Part shown: piece by piece, positions 12,001-21,665 of the stretch | Layout of the letters: every line of letters starts with the position of its first letter | Position numbering within the stretch: the stretch's first letter is position 1 | Assembly: GCF_964204645.1 (NCBI RefSeq) | Contig: NC_134025.1 | Coordinates: 22,288,001-22,352,000 of the forward strand | DNA: 64,000 nucleotides | Direction of reading: 5' to 3' | Source of the DNA: Tubulanus polymorphus | Taxonomy: Eukaryota; Nemertea; Palaeonemertea; Tubulaniformes; Tubulanidae | Position numbers and translations under genes: made by a program | Notes under the pieces: model-generated | Told to the model about the DNA's origin: nothing | The model's database searches: none | The model's input: the letters and a program-made list of their open reading frames with translations, nothing else

Positions 12001-15000
12001 TAGGTATTTTTCTACGTCTTACGTACATACGCATTCGTATTACATCTAAGTATATCATTGTTTTAGCAAACATAAATCCAATTCTATAAATAAACCCATA
12101 ATTCCTCATAGAATAAAAACAATCACACAGAAAGTTACTCCAATCCATGCTGTTGCGTACGAATAATGAAAAATGATCTAAGTTTTTTTTTTATTATTCT
12201 TTTTTCATTTTCTTCGTCGGGACATTGGGTACTTACCATTCTCACGTATTTCTTCCAGCGTTTTATACTGTGACCAGAAATTGAACTCGTCTACGAGCAA
12301 ATGACCAGTAGATGGGGGCGTCGAACCGTCGTTCGGGCGCCCGAGGTAGAACTCATTAAACTTGTCACCCACTAAACTACTCAAGCGTGTGACCGAGGCT
12401 TTCGAGTGGCCGGCTTCTTTTCCATTTATGTACAACTTCACGCCGTCCTTTTCGCGCCAGGTCGTCGCGACGTGGTACCAGCGATCCGGCTGGACGTTGT
12501 TCGACGATACGCGCCACTCTCTGCCGTTCTTTTTACGGAAAACGAACGCCAGTTGGCCCTTTTTGTAAGTCATCGCAACGCCATGGGAGTACGGGGTGTG
12601 ACCACCGTTGGAGAGGTATACTTTTTCTTGATCACTTGGATTTTTAAATTTCAACCACATGTCCATCGTATATCCTTCGGAAAGATAAGAATACATGCGA
12701 AAATTATAAAATGATTGATGAATATATTTCGAACATAGAATAACTTAAAGATATCTACTTATATGAAGTAATAAATTGAAAAACAAATTCGGTGGATCGT
12801 TTAAGTTTCTGGGCATCAAATATTCCACATACCTTTGTCACATTTATCCAAGTCGCCAAAACATTCGTAACGTTGTCCGGGGCCGGCGAGTCGGACGTAA
12901 CTGACCCGTCCATCGAGTTTGATGGCGTTGCCCGATACTCCACGCACCAGTACAGCCGTTCCTTTTACACTAGCATCGAGACCGGAGGGATTCACCAAAG
13001 TCGAACCCAAAACCAAATCGAACGGCAAGTTATAATGCGTTGTTCCACCTGAAAATAGCGTAGCAATTGAGAAATCGTTTTCTGAACTCAATCACTGCAA
13101 AAGTAGACTCGGCGATTTTAGGCTATTTATTTAGCCTGAACTTTTGGAGCCCTCCCTCGCTCCAGCATTCGATTCGTCCATTATATTCCCCGGACGAAGT
13201 CGGTTGGATATTGAGGTTTTTGCTGTACCCTCGTAACCTCGATAGCTCAAAAATCGGTAGTGAAAAATCCTTACATTTTAAGCAGGTGTGTGGCGACATG
13301 AAGACGAACCCTTTTTAATTTCAAGGTAATCGCATGATTATGAAGGTAATCACATTCCGTTTAGCTGGCATAATACTGTGAATGTATGTTATGTAGAGCA
13401 TTGATATTACACGTGAGAATGTTAGATGAAATTATCTATCGTTAACTGAATCTAGGTAATGATGCCATCCAAGGTGGCTGACTGGTGGCCATCTTTAATT
13501 CCGAACATGTAAATTTTGTCCTATAACCGTGAATGTATTCTTATTGAGCTATCTTGTGAACTTTTCTGGGAATTACGGATGAGAAACTAAATTTGCATAG
13601 AAATTTTTGTGGTTTTTGAATCGATCATTCACTGTAAATTATTCATTGATGAAAAGGGATGTTGATGCCGGCCTGAGTTTGAGGGGTTATTCTGGGGATG
13701 TCCTGGAAATATACTAATTGTGTTCGCAGGGCGAACGTGAAACTCCAGTTTGTTGACCTGTATCTAATACAATTTACAAATTACGTTAAGTAGATATTAT
13801 GAAAACCATACAAATTCCAGTTTGTTTGATGAAAGATCGCTTTGATACAACGTTTGCTTTTCCTATTCATTGCATGGTTCTTTTATGAAATTCGAAAGGA
13901 AATTAATATATTAAACCAGCCAGTCGTTTTTTAAAAGAGAAATCCACTTCGATGATTAATACGCTTAACCCACATTGACACTAGCTCAATAGATCAATTA
14001 ATCTCACACGCAAATCACGTCATTATTATGCATATGAACGTCCGCCTGATTTCATTTATAAGAGGCTTAAACAATCGCAAAATTTCTTTTGTGTACGCAT
14101 AAATAAAAAGACCTATTTTCCCATACAACTAAGACTTGTAAAAAGAAAGAATCGAGGAACAATTATAGGTCGTTTGATCGTAACTTCAAGAGCCAAACTT
14201 AAAAAATGTCACTCTAAACCAGGTAGATGACACGAATTAAGAAATCAATCATCGTATGATCCTAATCTTTGAAGTCTTTGAACTTAATGATTTTATAAGG
14301 AAAGTAATCGTGGAGATCTCATCAATATGATACGCTTATACCACCATGATTAACGCTGTGTATTGATATCAAACAAAACCGGCTGTGAAAAGCAGGTGCA
14401 CCGAACAACTCTTCACTCGACATACATATCCAGTAAAAATACATATCCATCGATATAGATGATCGTGTACTCTGCGTTTACATTCTAAATAGACGAATGT
14501 CAAGGAAATACATCGCCCCGATTCGCATACTTGTGGTTTGGGACAATCGGATACCCATATCCGTTGAGCTACCTAACATACAGAGAACAAATGAATTTCA
14601 AATAGCATATACATATATGCTATACATATTAAATGACTATCCCCAATACAAGAAAAGTCAATTTATGTACCACTTGTAAGATATGTCAGGATAAAGTTTC
14701 ACAAAATTGTATTACTCATAAACCGATTTAATTTCTTCGTTAATTTAATCCATCTTAAATTTAGGCGTATATAGAATATGATCGTTGCTTTGCATATTCT
14801 AACATTTTGATGGCCACGAAAGATCGAATGGTATTGGTTTGTCCAAAGCTTTAGAATATCCGGTTTGTACCATTATTGGGTAATTGGAGAATGTGGTAAA
14901 TGAGACGGAATATGCGTATTTTATCACAATCTCTCTTGAACCGTGGTAGGATCCTGGTACCAATTTTAAGGGCAAAGAACTATGTCCAATTATTGCACTG

Positions 15001-18000
15001 TCGAGATAATGATTACACTGCGTACTGCAACGATTTTGTTTTTTATTTCTTTTTGTTAAGTCTGAAGATCTTTCATCAAGTAAGCTGCAGAATGTGAAGC
15101 TTAAATTCAAGTGGTTATTAAAAACAAACAAGTTGTTGCGTGTTTAACGGGAATCTGGCAAACGAGCCTAAGATGGCGGAACCACCAATGTACAGATGGT
15201 ATGAAACGATGCATTCTAATTCTAGGTTCGTGAAATTAGGCATTAGCGACCGTTTCGGCTTATTTTAGTAATTCAATTTAGTTATCAACAACACCAAGAA
15301 TTTTTTTCGTTTTGAAGATGATAAACATACGTAAAAACATCAAAGTACAAGCAGACTATCTTTAATCATCCAGCTTGTTTAGTTATGTTGCAGAAGATAT
15401 GTATGTATATAAAATCTAGGCGGCAGACGCATAAAATACAAAGGATGAGCGCGATCCAAACAAACAGACGGCATGTTCCTGTAGTGCCACTACGTCATAT
15501 CCGGCTCGTAATCTCAGATCGATCCTTGAATTATGAATGGGTTTTTGAAACAGGTCGTAGTTATGCGATTTCTCAATCCTTAAACTGAAAACATATAGAT
15601 ATGGAAAATTCTCGTTCGTTAGAACTATGTCTCTATTCATTACTACTTAATCGTATTCTTCAAAGTTCTTCACAACGTTCTTCACATGTAAATTATGTAT
15701 ACATATAATACACATAACGAAAGATAAATATTTACGAAATTTTCTCTCTGACACACAGGTAAAGAAAGATACAAGAACAACCACCCCCTTGCACAGATGG
15801 TTATAGCGTATACCGAACCCTATTCACCGTTTACCGGTTCCAGCCACTATTTCATTACGTACCTATAATCTATTCTGGGAGAGAGTGGTTGCTTATACAA
15901 CTTAAAAGAAGTGGCTTGGAAAGCGAAGCTGGTCTGAGCAACAGCGGAGGAATCTGCCGTAGGTGCACACATCGAATATACGCGGTTGTTTAGAAAAACA
16001 TACTCTGCCGACAGGATGAGAAGTTGGGGAGTTGGGAAATTAGCCGAATGTTATTTTGCGCTCATATCCTCAACTACCGTTTCATCGAGTCAAGGCCGTC
16101 AGCTCACGTAAGAATAGATGTGGGTGGTGTTCAAATATTTGAAAACAAACCATTCATGAAATCGTCTGTATCATTCGAATAAAACAGCAAAGACAATTCC
16201 ATATTGGGCTTAAATTGATTCACAAATCGGCTGATTTAAAACAATTGCGGAGAAAATTGATTTCTTTTTCTGTATTTTTGAATAAGAACAAACGATAAAT
16301 CGGATTCCACGTGTAAATCGATTTCTCTGAGTAACGAATGTGTATATGCATCTCGGGAATCTCGCAGCTGGTCAATGAAAGAGTAGATTTACGCTTATGT
16401 ACTAAGATAAACCTACAACCGTTGTCTAATTACTTCGTTAATCAGCTTCCAGCATATGTATAATATATATGCGACCAATTCGCTATCTCAATGTTTTGAA
16501 AACGTTCAGAATTTGTACGGTTTTCCCAACAAAATAAGAATACGTAACTTCGGTCCAATTGGGCACTGCAGTAGTGTTCTGTCATTGAGCCATTATACGT
16601 GGACTCATGTAATCATAGTTGGACAAGTGAAAATGAAATACAATCTTTCGATTTTTCACGATTTTCTTATTTCTATTCCAATTAATTTTTTTTCTCCATA
16701 ATCTTATGAAAATTCTCGTAATTCACTCACACAACACAACCACCTCAATCATGAATTCGTCTTCATTGTTAAGGTGAACTACTCTCGTGATTAAACTAAT
16801 AACCGCGTTGAAATAGATGACTCAAGAGGGTATTCTGCCAATACATGAATCACAAACGGTAGTCCGTGAAAGCATTTCATATATACCTGTTGAATACGTC
16901 TATCGCTGTTGTGGTTGGGGATAACTTTCCGAGAAAACACTCCTGCAATTTTTTGTTTTCCTTTTTTATAAATTCAAAAACTGTGGCACAATTTTGCGTA
17001 GGTTTTTATAATCTAACGACGACCCCCGCGCAGCGAGCGCAGATCATGCAGGGTTATATATCATTTACTAATTCGATTTCACAGCTGAATGTCCCTTCGA
17101 AGAAATTTCGAACGATTTCATGACAAAGCCATATTCGACAAGTTGCGTAATCAAAAATTATTATTATCGCGAAGAGTACTTCTTCCATTCAAACGTATGC
17201 TTTACGAGCCCAGACATACTCGATTGTAGATAGATGGTTAGGTGACATACCAGAGGTTCCCGTCTATAGGTATATCTGCGCCAGTGGGAAGGAGATAAGA
17301 TTAGCTTGTTTATTTAACTGTGTATATATATCCTTTTTTAATAACCACCCAGGCTGTTGGGTGCGTGTCGAAAATTGATCTAATGTATGTCCAGGTATAT
17401 TAATCGTTGTCGACTTTTTTTGATTCGACAGAATCACTAGAGAACGTATTTTCGTGTATTGCTGTAATGCGGTACATAATGAGATGATGATAACATTACT
17501 ATCAATACAATGTACGTTGTTTAATAATGTATATGGCACAACCTTTATCGAACGTTAATTGCACTTAAGACTATAACTGTCATATTGAAAATCTATACGA
17601 AGCCTGTTTTCGTAGTTGTGGATTTCGTATGGTTTTACCAAACAAAAATTAGATGATTCAGTTGCATAAGCTAACATTTCTACTGACTTCGATAATCGAA
17701 ATTAATCATGATCATCTTTGTGGCTCTCAGCGTCAAACTAAGTTTTGGAGAAACAATACATTATTCTATACACGTCCCGAGGCAAATCAAGACCGACGAC
17801 GGAACCGGGTCCAAAATCGTCTGCTTTTGGAATATGCAGTTAAAAAGCCCGATTCCGGGTTGTGACCTTGTGCAGTGATACGTGTTTACTACATTTTTAT
17901 GTATGTTTCTCTGTCCAATAGAATGACACATAATACGACGTTTTGTTCTAAAAATGCGGATAATTGGCCAAATAACAGTAACCTATTTAACACAGACCAT

Positions 18001-19938
18001 GGACTAATAAATCGAGGACCACTTAGTAATGATGTAATAGGTAGTAAACGATCTTCCATGTAATTCGTGTAATTAGGACTTGCATATCTCTTTTGTAAGT
18101 CAATTCTCGGTAAAGTAAGGGAGGCCGAAAAATGTCAGCCGCTCAATCATTAAATTTCACTGCACGTTCAGAATTTGTTTTACCATCGAGTTTCTGAGAG
18201 CGAGCGATAGCTGCTTTTTACCCGGTTTAATCTAACCATATTGTCTACGATTTCCATTTCCATCGCTCTGAGTTTTATATCAAAGAATGCTAAATTTAAA
18301 AGCTCTATTTTTGTATCATTGAATCATCGGCATGGATAGTTGTGTTTGGTTTGATTCGCTATACTTGATTCATCTCAAATTCTTCAAAGATGCGTCTTTT
18401 AGAATAACGGAGGCGTCGTTTTTAGATGGAAATGCATCATCTTATTGAATCTTAGGAAAGGAATTCTCCTATAGCCGCGCAACACGTAATTCGATATTTT
18501 ACCTGAGAATATTGTGAAAGATCGCAGTAGCGCTTCAACTCGTAGACGGCATAGAGAGAGAGCTTTATTTACGTAGAATTTGTTGTTGTTAATACGTCTG
18601 CTATAATTCACGCCCACTCCAGTACTCACATAATTCGTACATAAGAAACCACAATGCAAAATAGTCTCAACGAACAGTACGAATAGAATTTCTGGCCGAC
18701 AGTAAACGCCGTGACATGTCATTTTTAAATGGTCAACGCCACCGGTCGTTCTGGATCAAAATGTCGGGTCGCACGAAGTGCAAGCGTCTGCGAACATGTC
18801 TCAATCGACATTCACAGTGAAAGTCGTGTTGAATTTATAGGCGTAGTATAATGCTCGTTTAGTTCGAAAGATCGTTTTCAATTTCGAGTACGTCCTGTGT
18901 TCTAATCGTGTACACGGATCTAAGACGCGGAATACATTCAATCAATTAAAAAGAAAAACATGTTCCGATATAACGAAAAAATACCGAGCATAGCTAACTG
19001 AGTGTCTGTAAAGAAATTTTTATCTATGACCCTACAGTGTCTTTCCGACTATATTAGATTGTATAATTCGAAAAAGTATATAATAAACCTATTATCCGTT
19101 CGACACGATTCCCATACAGTGAAGACCATATATTTTCTACTTGAAATATCCGAGTATTTGGTGATGCTATCTACGATGTTTTTTTCAACTCACCTGTTTT
19201 ACATTGTAGATGCGAACAGTCGCATTCTGGTCCGCGGTTCGTGCTGACGCAGAGGCAGCCCTTTCTACAGTGGTCCGGCTGTAACTCGCAGGCTTCCGTC
19301 GGGGCTCTGGACACGCCGTACGAAGATTTCATCGCGATTCGGACGGCTTCGCACGTACAATTTCGGACGAATAGATTCCTAACATGGCCTTTGAAATGCG
19401 GTTCAAATACTGCTGATGGTAAGGCTAAACCGTGCAAATCTGTGCTAAACGATTCCGGTAAACCGCCCAGATAAATATCGCTGTTATCGTGTTTATTTCC
19501 AAAATTAAAATCCGATCCGAAAGAAACTTTACTATCCGATGCATCGTCGACTACTAATGTCGTCTCCATTCGATTTCTTTTGATTTCAACTTTGTGCCAT
19601 CGGTTGTCGTTGAGATTGCTTCCGACTTCCAAACGTACGCTTCCGTCCCTGCCATCGACAATGTTCAGTCTCAAGCGAATTGTCCCTCGTAAAAGTGACA
19701 ACTCGAAAAAGTCGTAGGTTCCTCCGTCGTCGGTGTACAAAAGTAATCCATTCGACTCGGTGGTTTTGAACTCAAAACTCACAGTCGAATCGATGCAGGA
19801 ATGCCATTTTGGAAAACTTGCGAACGACGTCCGGGTGCCCGGTAGGTATAGCGACCGGACCGGCAAAAAAATCGTATGAATATTCAACAAAATCACTAGC
19901 AAAGTGCTACAGCATACGCTGATGCTGAAATCAGCCAT
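1..19938 (-). CDS. Neurexin-superfamily (axotactin-like) multi-laminin-G secreted protein, whole gene, 3' end outside window
   Basis: Spliced minus-strand gene; transcription runs from 19938 toward position 1 and leaves the window. Exons in order: 19194-19938, 12833-13048, 12237-12674, 11202-11819, 10235-10879, 9477-10115, 8215-8324, 7587-8094, 7254-7343, linker mini-exons 5827-2760, then 627-1471, 400-531 and 160-318. Phases agree at every junction (mostly phase 1). The N-terminus is neurexin-like: signal peptide, an LNS domain with FPKW and a GLLLYTDDGG strand, and a Cys-rich EGF-like tail. Then come six laminin-G-3/pentraxin-like domains with a shared motif C-x-G-[ND]-x(3,4)-C-x(2)-G, and a second classical LamG. 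Neurexin-superfamily proteins act in cell adhesion and axon-glia or synaptic contact; an axotactin-like role is my inference from architecture. No membrane segment is seen inside the window. Confidence 0.8.
160..318 (-). CDS. Exon: end of second classical LamG domain
   Basis: A 53-codon phase-0 exon. The acceptor TTGATAG precedes it at 319 and a strong GTAAGT donor follows at 159. It encodes the late strands of a laminin-G/LNS fold, including LTVTVDDG and an NNFYGEIKS stretch at the usual place of the F-x-G-x-I motif. It continues the domain started in 627-1471 and 400-531. An alternative is read-through to the TAA at about 97, which would make it a terminal exon; the strong donor makes splicing more likely. 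Confidence 0.7.
400..531 (-). CDS. Exon: middle of second classical LamG domain
   Basis: A 44-codon phase-0 exon with acceptor TTATTTCAG and donor TTTG|GTAATC. It carries the LamG signature strand DDGRWHKVLVQKR (compare W-H-x-V-x-I/V-x-R in neurexin and laminin G). It lies between the exon ending MFIRLK (627) and the exon starting LTVTVDDG (318), so three exons build one LNS domain. Confidence 0.75.
627..1471 (-). CDS. Exon: sixth LamG-3 domain, Pro/Thr linker and start of a classical LamG
   Basis: Acceptor TTTTCAG at 1472; donor AAAG|GTAACC at 627/626. Phase 1 in, phase 0 out, 281 complete codons. It encodes a complete laminin-G-3/pentraxin-like jelly roll (residues about 5-205 of the exon; Cys pair CKGDLLRNC; YVGRP strand), a short TTPRPQTSPP linker, and the first half of a neurexin-type LamG (EVSLEFKATQSDGLLWFTE). 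It therefore joins the repeat part of the protein to a C-terminal classical LNS module. Confidence 0.8.
2021..2199. repeat. Foldback MITE-like inverted repeat
   Basis: Two imperfect inverted arms of about 60 bp (left TGAAATGTGAGGGGTATCTT...; right ...GTACCTCACATTTCACA) around a roughly 50-bp centre. Lies in the intron between the sixth LamG-3 exon and the linker exons. No coding capacity. Confidence 0.7.
2760..2882 (-). CDS. Exon: Pro/Ser/Thr linker before sixth LamG-3 domain
   Basis: Acceptor TTTCTAG ends at 2883. Reading in phase 1 gives a Pro/Thr/Ser/Gly-rich segment (APTTFPAGSVVLPPF, then INISVDVDEGDRP). Two phase-1 donors are possible: CCCG|GTGG at 2772 (37 codons, ending in RPG like the neighbouring linkers) or TACG|GTAT at 2760 (41 codons). 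If neither is used the frame stops at a TAA about 13 codons past the first option, giving an alternative short C-terminus. Confidence 0.5.
3981..4031 (-). CDS. Linker mini-exon, 17 codons
   Basis: Phase 1-1 exon between acceptor TTTTAAAG and donor CCAG|GTAATG. Encodes DALGLDRQTTPASTYKP. It is the shortest and most diverged live unit of the array, keeping G-L-x-R, the TTP core and the terminal P-G junction. Confidence 0.65.
4268..4339 (-). CDS. Linker mini-exon, 24 codons
   Basis: Phase 1-1 exon, acceptor ATTATTAG, donor CCAG|GTGAGC. Encodes PVGLGRRTTKIPSTSPG followed by IFIDNP. The GLGRR start matches the 31-codon unit at 5735. Confidence 0.7.
4421..4468 (-). pseudogene. Decayed linker mini-exon
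   Basis: Similar to the array units but without a usable acceptor, with the donor GT changed and an internal frame change: TTSGGLVGNP and GPDTK are in different frames. No longer usable as a symmetric cassette. Confidence 0.6.
4553..4618 (-). CDS. Linker mini-exon, 22 codons
   Basis: Phase 1-1 exon, acceptor TTTCTTTAG, donor CCAG|GTAATA. Encodes PVGLNRPNAKTTTPG then IFIGNP. This is close to the array consensus. Confidence 0.75.
4700..4765 (-). pseudogene. Linker mini-exon with lost splice donor
   Basis: The 66-bp body is open (PVGLNRPNAKSTTPRSFIG) and its acceptor TTTACGTAG is intact. The donor reads CCAA|ATATTA instead of CCAG|GTAATA, so splicing out of this copy should fail. Confidence 0.65.
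4808..4855 (-). pseudogene. Truncated linker mini-exon with stop
   Basis: Starts after acceptor GATGTTAG as G-P-I-G, then meets a TAA after five codons; the 3' half is shortened. A dead array copy. Confidence 0.6.
4943..5008 (-). CDS. Linker mini-exon, 22 codons
   Basis: Phase 1-1, acceptor GTTGCTAG, donor CTAG|GTAATA. Nearly the same peptide as 4553-4618 but with TS for IF and NLG at the junction. Confidence 0.72.
   Translation of the reverse strand, partial: APLDLIDLTLKQRLLALLLVI
5100..5165 (-). CDS. Linker mini-exon, 22 codons
   Basis: Phase 1-1, acceptor CTGATATAG, donor CCAG|GTATTG. Encodes PIGLNRPHAKTTTPG then IFIGNP. Its upstream intron is a close copy of that of 5454-5516. Confidence 0.75.
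5262..5327 (-). CDS. Linker mini-exon, 22 codons
   Basis: Phase 1-1, acceptor TTTCTTTAG, donor CCAG|GTATTT. Encodes PVGLNRPYTKTTTPA then SFIGNP. Its upstream intron resembles that of 4553-4618. Confidence 0.75.
5454..5516 (-). CDS. Linker mini-exon, 21 codons
   Basis: Phase 1-1, acceptor CTGATAG, donor CCAG|GTATTA. One Thr codon shorter than its relatives (PVGVNRSHAKTTPGTSIG), so length varies in whole codons. Confidence 0.75.
5607..5673 (-). pseudogene. Frameshifted linker mini-exon
   Basis: Splice sites are intact (acceptor ATACAAG, donor CCAG|GTATCT) but the body is 67 bp. One extra base after PVGL gives a TAG. Inclusion would truncate the protein, so it is either dead or a poison exon. 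Confidence 0.65.
5735..5827 (-). CDS. Linker exon, 31 codons, Thr/Ser/Pro rich
   Basis: Phase 1-1, acceptor ACAATAG, donor CCAG|GTCAGT. Starts PIGLGRRTTTTSRYPPDSS and ends KPFIGRP. Same frame-work as the 22-codon units with a longer Thr/Ser/Pro middle; probably O-glycosylated stalk (inference). Confidence 0.75.
6000..6182. repeat. Foldback MITE-like inverted repeat
   Basis: Arms of about 75-80 bp (left GAAAAATGATAACGAAAAAA...GTTTCC; right GGGAAACATTTTCAG...TTTTTCGTTATCATTTTT) with inner ATTCGAC/GTCGAAT arms. Sits in the intron between the linker exons 5735 and 7254. Confidence 0.7.
7254..7343 (-). CDS. Linker exon, 30 codons, Thr/Ser rich
   Basis: Phase 1-1, acceptor GTTACGTAG, donor CCAG|GTAAGC. 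Encodes DDVILGRTTESPVSTSGKTT and then GTTQSSRGRP. It is a diverged relative of the array units (LGR start, RPG end) and links the fifth LamG-3 domain to the mini-exon cluster. Confidence 0.75.
7587..8094 (-). CDS. Exon: fifth LamG-3 domain, main part
   Basis: Acceptor TTTTTCCAG, phase 0 in; donor GAAG|GTAGGC, phase 1 out. Encodes QGNAIHLDGGSQYVDLG, the Cys pair CVGNLGVC, W-Q-K-V-D-A-T-W and the VYIGRG strand. This is a full laminin-G-3/pentraxin-like fold together with the preceding small exon 8215-8324. The phase-0 internal intron differs from sister domains that sit in single exons. Confidence 0.8.
8215..8324 (-). CDS. Exon: N-terminal part of fifth LamG-3 domain
   Basis: Acceptor CATTTCTAG, donor CCAG|GTGAGT; 110 bp, phase 1 in and phase 0 out. 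Encodes a lead-in (PFERRDGELISHPDF) and the LIPGQ strand that joins QGNAIHLDGG of the next exon. Too short for usual ORF calling but needed for phase continuity between 9477 and 8094. Confidence 0.75.
8877..8920. repeat. Near-perfect 21-bp-arm palindrome
   Basis: TAGTCCAGGAGCAACTCACTC and its reverse complement (one mismatch) flank a 2-bp centre. It sits in the intron between LamG-3 domains 4 and 5; possible remnant of a small foldback element. Confidence 0.7.
9477..10115 (-). CDS. Exon: fourth LamG-3 domain
   Basis: A 213-codon phase 1-1 exon, acceptor AATTTTCAG, donor AGAG|GTAAAA. Whole domain in one exon: GNAVLLNGNKQYIDMG, Cys pair CLGNAQYC, WYLVELSWHRETDLNFYIN and FYMGRAN strands, ending GWLLRG. 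Confidence 0.85.
10235..10879 (-). CDS. Exon: third LamG-3 domain
   Basis: A 215-codon phase 1-1 exon, acceptor TACATATTAG, donor AGGG|GTGAGG. Whole domain: GGLRLNGAGQYADLG, Cys pair CLGNLDKC, WYYLEISWRPDTGLELYLN, FYFGRGN, ending ILRG. Confidence 0.85.
11202..11819 (-). CDS. Exon: second LamG-3 domain
   Basis: A 206-codon phase 1-1 exon, acceptor CAATTCCAG, donor AGAG|GTGAGG. The start chosen adds GPFSRFRLSMDVLEG, which aligns with the lead-in of the 627-1471 exon (LFRFENIQRG). Whole domain: KALALSGQNQYVNLG, Cys pair CIGNISTC, WHFAELSWTRTAGISLYMD, FWIGRSP, ending ILRG. Confidence 0.85.
12237..12674 (-). CDS. Exon: first LamG-3 domain, C-terminal two-thirds
   Basis: A 146-codon phase 1-1 exon, acceptor TTTCCGAAG, donor AATG|GTAAGT. 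Encodes GYTMDMWLKFKN, WYHVATTWREKDGVKLYING and FYLGRPN. The N-terminal third of the same jelly roll is in 12833-13048. Confidence 0.85.
12833..13048 (-). CDS. Exon: first LamG-3 domain, N-terminal third
   Basis: A 72-codon phase 1-1 exon, acceptor CTATTTTCAG, donor AAAG|GTATGT. Encodes GNAIKLDGRVSYVRL and the first Cys pair CFGDLDKC. Here an intron splits the domain just after the Cys pair, unlike domains 2-4. Confidence 0.8.
13049..19193 (-). other. Large first intron of the multi-LamG gene
   Basis: About 6.1 kb between exon 1 (phase-1 donor ACAG|GTGAGT) and the first LamG-3 exon. Short ORFs occur on both strands but none shows domain features or splice-consistent phase. I see no coding exon or clear RNA gene. 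Confidence 0.6.
19194..19938 (-). CDS. Exon 1: signal peptide, neurexin-type LNS domain, EGF-like tail
   Basis: Starts at the first ATG (19938) with a hydrophobic signal segment (CCSTLLVILLNIHTIFL). Residues about 30-200 form an LNS/laminin-G domain: SLYLPG, FPKWHSC, FEFKTTESNGLLLYTDDGG, WHKVEIKRN, FKGHVRNL. This is the pattern of neurexin LNS1. A Cys-rich segment (CELQPDHCRKGCLC...CDCSHLQC) follows as in neurexin LNS-EGF units, although the spacing is not textbook EGF. Donor ACAG|GTGAGT, phase 1. Having secretion signal and LNS1 in one exon fits the start of the gene. Confidence 0.85.
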
Positions 19939-21665
19939 GTTTCAGCTGGGATATTGGGAAAGCTTATGAGCGATACTGGTTTATATTTAACTCACCGAAC
20001 GTAAACGCGTTTCACGTACATTCCTTACTCCAATTAAAGTGTCTTATTGCCGATGTTGAATGCGGTCAGGTAAAAAGTAAATCTTCGCCGCTGCCTTTTA
20101 AAAAAACACGGGCGCGTATTTCTCCAACGCGGAAAGTTATTCAACTGGCACGAAACAACCGGCGCGAGAGAGTTTTGCTCGTCACAACTATACTAACCTC
20201 CACCGCGCGTCATTAGTCGGTTTTCAGGAGAAGTTCTAGCCGCCAAAGAGCATTACACACTGCGCGGAAAACAAGGAACTAATGAGGCATACATTCATAT
20301 TCCCTTTGTTTGTAACATGTAATAATTGCGCACAGGAAAGGCATGCCAGTCTGCATTTCCTGGCTGAATCTCCGTCGGCGTTGATGCAGTGTTGTGAATT
20401 TTTAATTCCAATGAAACGCAATCCAAAACAACCGTATGTACGTATATACGTATTAGTATAACCTAACAGTATGTGAAAGGCTGGCAGACACTTCAATGAA
20501 TGGCACGTTTGTGAACTACACGGCGAAAAAACAAGTACCTATATGAATGTGCGTAGCCTACATGTGACATGTCATTCAGCTTGGTTTTTACGTGTTGCGG
20601 CTAGCTTCGAATTGCCGTAGATATCAGCATATCAGATTATCGACCATTTCGCTTTAAAACTGAGTACATTATACGATATGTGATATGGCTATTCGAAAAT
20701 GGTGTCAAATTGTCACTTTTTCGAGCACTTGTCTTTAATGTCTGCTAGAGGCGATAAAAAGTATCGAAATGAAATAAAAATCATGGGTCAGATATCAAAT
20801 CGTAGTTTTCTGAGTCATTCCTAACTGCGAAAAGCGTATTTTATTCTTTGAAAAAAATAAAAATTCATCGACCATACGTAAAACTGAAATAACCAATTGT
20901 TATATAATCAAAACACAAAAAAGGGGCAGGCCATAAACGGATATCTTCAACCTATCTTCAAGATAAACAACTATAGATCAAAGAACAATTCAAAGGACAC
21001 ATAAGTCAGGGCCATTAGTTTGTTTGTGGTGAGAATTGACTTGTTTGAAAAAGTGTGAAAATCGCCAGACATGAATTTCCGGGTTGGAGAAATAACTGGC
21101 GATGTTTCGCCAACGCAATTCGTCGATTGGAAAGTATTTACAGGCGACGTACGACGTACGCAAACAAAATCAATGATTTCGAGTTTACTTGCTTGATATT
21201 GTGCTATTCAAGATTTGACAACACGATCTTCAAAAATACCTGCAGCGCACAGTGTTTTGCAAAGCGCGATTCTTGGACATAAGAATTGTCTTCAAGGTCG
21301 AAAAATCGCGAGAGATTTTGCGTGTATAGAAGTTCAGATTTACTATATGTTTTATGTCAATGTCAATCAAAACCAGTCTTAGAAGGAGCTTGATAACTGT
21401 GATCGACGATTTTGCCTTACGAAATAGCCCCCACCAACTAAGATAACGATGATGCGTAACAAATTATCGAACGAAAACGATTTTCGTGTTGGCCCATCAG
21501 TATCAGCTTAAATATTTAGATATTTATCCAAAGCAAAAATATCAACGCATACGAAGGATCGTGAAATTCGAATCTCAAGCGACATCTATACGAGCCAAAC
21601 ATGTTTAAAGTGACTCTCACGTTTTCCCTGTATATATCTTGCATGTAATCGGTTATGAAAAAGTC
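19939..21665. other. Intergenic region upstream of the multi-LamG gene
   Basis: No coding exon is recognised. It must hold the promoter and 5' UTR of the minus-strand LamG gene and the 3' end of the GPCR at 21666. No TATA box or RNA gene could be assigned with confidence. Confidence 0.4.

Noticed and set aside
13049-19193. Further short ORFs inside the first LamG intron as possible genes
   Set aside because: All are under about 110 codons, without domain features or phase-consistent splice sites.
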